From CAJQQK01 sp049116495 (GTDB taxonomy: Bacteria; Pseudomonadota; Alphaproteobacteria; Rhizobiales; Hyphomicrobiaceae), in NCBI GenBank assembly GCA_049116495.1, contig JAGDYV010000037.1, positions 15,114 to 79,113 on the forward strand: 64,000 bases of DNA, read 5' to 3'. The notes under the pieces are model-generated. The model made no database searches. It was not told the origin of the DNA and worked only from the letters and a program-made list of their open reading frames with translations. Below are positions 61,451 through 64,000 of this stretch, piece after piece. The position numbers and the translations under genes were made by a program. Positions within the stretch are counted from its first letter, which is position 1; every line of letters begins with the position of its first letter.

Positions 61451-63829
61451 TCAAACCGTTCCAAGTGCTCTCAAAATGCGCTCAGGCGTCATTGGCATTT
61501 CATATATCGCGGCACCAAGCGGGTGCAGGGCATCATTCACGGCATTCATCACCGCCGCCGGCGCGCCGCCGGTGCCCGCCTCACCGGCCCCTTTCGCGCC
61601 GAGGATCGACGTCTTTGTCGGCGTCTCGACATGAGCGACAACGATATCCGGCATTTCCGCTGCCATTGGCACCAGATAGTCGGCCATCGAGGCGTTCAGC
61701 AATTGCCCCTCATCGGAATAAATGCACTCTTCGTAAAGCGCCCCGCCGATCCCCTGAACGACTCCGCCACGAACCTGTTCATCAACCAGCTTCGGATTGA
61801 TCACCCGGCCGCAATCCTCGACAGCCCAGAAATTCACGACCGTAACGAGGCCGGTATCGACGTCCAGTTCGATCTCAGCCGCCATTGCGCCGTTGGTGAA
61901 CACGAACGGGAAATCGTTCACACGATAATGCCGCGAGGCAATCAGCTCGGGTTGTACGTCGGATGGCAACTCGTTGCCTCTATAGTAGATCATCGCACCC
62001 AGGTCAGGCAGCGACATGCGCTCCGATCCCGTGGCGTCGTCCACAATGCTGCCTCCGCGAATATCAAGAAGCGCCGCATCCGTCTGCAGAACTTTGCCGG
62101 CAACATCGAGGACCTGTTCCTTGAGGGCTTGCGATGCCAGAAGCACCGCTTCGCCACCGATGCCGGTGCCACGCGACGCCCAGGTGCCACCACCATAAGG
62201 AACTGTCGCCGTATCGCCGGTCGTCACCTTGACCCGCGCGATATCAACGCCGAATACGCCGGCGGCAATTTGTGCAATGACCGTATTGGCACCCTGGCCC
62301 TGCTCGGTTATCGACGATGCGACGTGCAACGCGCCTTTAACATCGAGCCGTACCGTGGCGCCGTCCTGCGCCGAGATCGGCGCACCGCCAATGCCATAAA
62401 ACATCGGACTTGGATTGGTGACCTCGACCATCGATACCAGGCCGACACCACGATGCACCCCTTGCGCTCGCAGCCCCTCGTGCCGCTGGCGCAGCGCGTC
62501 GTAATCCATGATGTCGACAAGTTTGGCGAGCGTCTTTTGATGCGAGAGGTCATCAAGTTTCATGCCCGTCGCCGATACCGTTGGATAGGCGTCGTCAGGA
62601 ATGAGATTGCGCTTGCGAATCTCAACGATGTCCATGGAAAGCGCGCGCGCTGCCGTTTCGACTAGACCATCTGCGACTGCCATCGCCACCGGATGCCCGA
62701 CCGCGCGGTACTGGCACATCATATTCTTGTTCTGAAACACAACCTGACCACGCGCCCGGTAATTTTCGATCGCATAAGGCGCGCCGGTCAGGTTCAAGAT
62801 CTGATTGCATTCGATGGCAGAGGTGCGCGGATACATGCTGTACGGACCGATGCCGGTTAGATCATCGATCTCCAACGCTGCAATCTTGCCGTCCTTGGTC
62901 ACTGCAATCTTGCCATGTACACGGTGGTCGCGGGCATGGATATCGCTGGCGAAACTCTCATAGCGATCCGCCACGAATTTCACAGGACGGCCGAGCAGTT
63001 TGGCAACCGCCGCGCTGGCGATTTCATCTCCATAGGTATGAATTTTAATTCCGAACGAGCCACCAACGTCACGCGCCACGACGCGGACATTCTCCTCGGG
63101 CAAATCAAGATGCTTGGCGAGAACGGCCTGCATCATATGCGGCCCTTGACCGTTGTAGTGGTAGGTCAGCACGTCATCGGACGGATTGTACTCGAAGATT
63201 GCTGCTCGTGCCTCAAGCGTAACGCCGGTGTGGCGGCCGAAGCGGAATGTGCGTTCGATGACGGTGACATCATCGCGGCCATAGATGGTATCGACATTGC
63301 CGACGTCAACTAGCCGTTCCCAAGCGAGATTGCTTTCCAATTCAGGATGGATAACCGGCGAACCCGGGTCCAGTGCAAGTTCCGCATCACAGGCCGCGTC
63401 CAATGGCTCATAGTCAATGCTCACACACTCGCACGCATCTTCCGCCGCTGCCCGACTATCGGCAACAATCATGACCACGGGCTCGCCGACCCAGCGCGCA
63501 GTGTCAACCGCAAGCGGCATTTGCGGGGGCGAACGCAGGCCTTGCAAATGCGTCAGCACGCCAACGTACGGCGACACCACCCCCACGAAGTCACGGCCGG
63601 CATAAGCTGCGACGACTCCGGGCATCTGCTTTACGGCCGTGAGATCAATCGAGAGAATTCGGGCATGGGCATGATCCGACCTTACAAATGCGGCGTGCAC
63701 CATGCGCGGCAGTTGCAGATCGTCGACGTATTGGCCACGACCTTCCAGCAGCCGTTTGGCATCAGGCCGCGGCACAGAACGACCGATATAGGAATTGGGC
63801 CGATCGAAAAAACTGACGACGTCGGTCAT
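61451..63829 (-). CDS. xanthine dehydrogenase/CoxL-family molybdopterin large subunit
   Basis: The 792-residue protein has the CoxL/aldehyde-oxidase pattern: VGRSVPRPDAKRLLEGRGQY-like start, DVGGSFGIKIHTYGDE, QYRAVGHPVAMAVADGLVET, and the late GAKGAGEAGTGGAPAAVMNA carrying the catalytic Glu. The CO dehydrogenase-specific Cys loop (AYRCSFR) is not present, as it reads CQYRAVGHP. It is therefore an aldehyde- or heterocycle-hydroxylating enzyme rather than CO dehydrogenase. It has no Tat signal. The small-subunit gene overlaps its start by 4 bases (ATGA). Confidence 0.9.
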   Translation of the reverse strand: MTDVVSFFDRPNSYIGRSVPRPDAKRLLEGRGQYVDDLQLPRMVHAAFVRSDHAHARILSIDLTAVKQMPGVVAAYAGRDFVGVVSPYVGVLTHLQGLRSPPQMPLAVDTARWVGEPVVMIVADSRAAAEDACECVSIDYEPLDAACDAELALDPGSPVIHPELESNLAWERLVDVGNVDTIYGRDDVTVIERTFRFGRHTGVTLEARAAIFEYNPSDDVLTYHYNGQGPHMMQAVLAKHLDLPEENVRVVARDVGGSFGIKIHTYGDEIASAAVAKLLGRPVKFVADRYESFASDIHARDHRVHGKIAVTKDGKIAALEIDDLTGIGPYSMYPRTSAIECNQILNLTGAPYAIENYRARGQVVFQNKNMMCQYRAVGHPVAMAVADGLVETAARALSMDIVEIRKRNLIPDDAYPTVSATGMKLDDLSHQKTLAKLVDIMDYDALRQRHEGLRAQGVHRGVGLVSMVEVTNPSPMFYGIGGAPISAQDGATVRLDVKGALHVASSITEQGQGANTVIAQIAAGVFGVDIARVKVTTGDTATVPYGGGTWASRGTGIGGEAVLLASQALKEQVLDVAGKVLQTDAALLDIRGGSIVDDATGSERMSLPDLGAMIYYRGNELPSDVQPELIASRHYRVNDFPFVFTNGAMAAEIELDVDTGLVTVVNFWAVEDCGRVINPKLVDEQVRGGVVQGIGGALYEECIYSDEGQLLNASMADYLVPMAAEMPDIVVAHVETPTKTSILGAKGAGEAGTGGAPAAVMNAVNDALHPLGAAIYEMPMTPERILRALGTV

Positions 63830-64000
63830 GACTGTGCCCTCGCTTCGATCACCTCGGCGACCGCGTCAACAATGGCCTGATATCCGGTGCAGCGGCAGAA
63901 GTTTCCGGACAAATGTGCGCGAATGGAATCGCGCTCGCTGCTTCCTCCACCCTCAATGTACGATAGTGCGCTGGCCAGCATGCCCGGCGTGCAGAAGCCG
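63826..64000 (-). CDS. [2Fe-2S] subunit of the molybdenum hydroxylase (CoxS-type, 5' end cut by window)
   Basis: The visible 57 residues are the C-terminal half of a CoxS/XdhA-type small subunit: GFCTPGMLASALSYI and the second [2Fe-2S] signature HLSGNFCRCTGYQAIVDAV. The stop codon TGA at 63826-63828 overlaps the ATG of the large subunit, showing coupling. Upstream sequence, including the first iron-sulfur site, is outside the window. Confidence 0.9.
   Translation of the reverse strand, partial: GFCTPGMLASALSYIEGGGSSERDSIRAHLSGNFCRCTGYQAIVDAVAEVIEARAQS

Noticed and set aside
61451..63829. Naming the enzyme a CO dehydrogenase large subunit
   Set aside because: The AYRCSFR active-site loop is not present; the sequence there reads CQYRAVGHP.

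Overview
The window reads as a moderately GC-rich alphaproteobacterial chromosome or megaplasmid segment. An order such as Hyphomicrobiales is likely by inference, from the tripartite tricarboxylate transporter, the ArsI/SigZ pair, DUF1326/DUF2182 genes, CoxL-type enzymes and IS110/IS3 remnants. No rRNA, tRNA, CRISPR array, prophage or core housekeeping cluster was seen. It is an accessory catabolic region built from short operons of oxidoreductases, acyl-CoA enzymes, sulfatases and transporters, separated by one-component regulators and decayed mobile DNA.

Layout. 1-3.7 kb: minus-strand GMC oxidoreductase, SAF-domain oxidoreductase and a LysR regulator cut by the window edge. 4.1-10.2 kb: minus-strand run of enoyl-CoA hydratase, CmcJ-like protein, luciferase-type oxidoreductase, SDR, KefG-like quinone reductase and Kef antiporter, with a divergent LysR gene. 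11-16 kb: IS3 and IS110 remnants around a JmjC-type cupin, an ACT protein and a zinc alcohol dehydrogenase. 15.9-22.4 kb: acyl-CoA ligase, second GMC enzyme, split AtuA-type pair and a bicupin. 22.6-25.8 kb: cysteine-less thiolase/DUF35 pair, acyl-CoA dehydrogenase and a broken CaiB/BaiF CoA-transferase. 26-32.5 kb: hydrolase, methyltransferase, DUF1326/DUF2182 pair, winged-helix/TPR regulator, ArsI-like protein and SigZ-like sigma factor. 32.7-41 kb: quinone oxidoreductase, crotonase, a decayed UGSC-family gene carrying TGA at its selenocysteine site, AraC regulator, a periplasmic two-subunit molybdenum hydroxylase, an EamA exporter and a GntR-type remnant.

41.2-55.6 kb is the most coherent part: a ROK regulator with a perfect 18-bp inverted repeat at its start codon, a TctCBA uptake system, three sulfatases (one choline-sulfatase-like, two of a CMPAR type), a third GMC oxidoreductase, and then a phosphosulfolactate-synthase-like gene, a GFA protein and a long metallophosphoesterase. 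Together they suggest uptake, desulfation and oxidation of an organosulfate, possibly choline-O-sulfate-like. 55.8-64 kb: an Arg/His/Gly-repeat secreted protein with a clear terminator, aldo/keto reductase, BisC-type molybdoenzyme, methyltransferase, glutathionyl-hydroquinone reductase and a CoxL/CoxS-type hydroxylase running off the right edge.

All family assignments come from reading motifs by eye; no database search was run.
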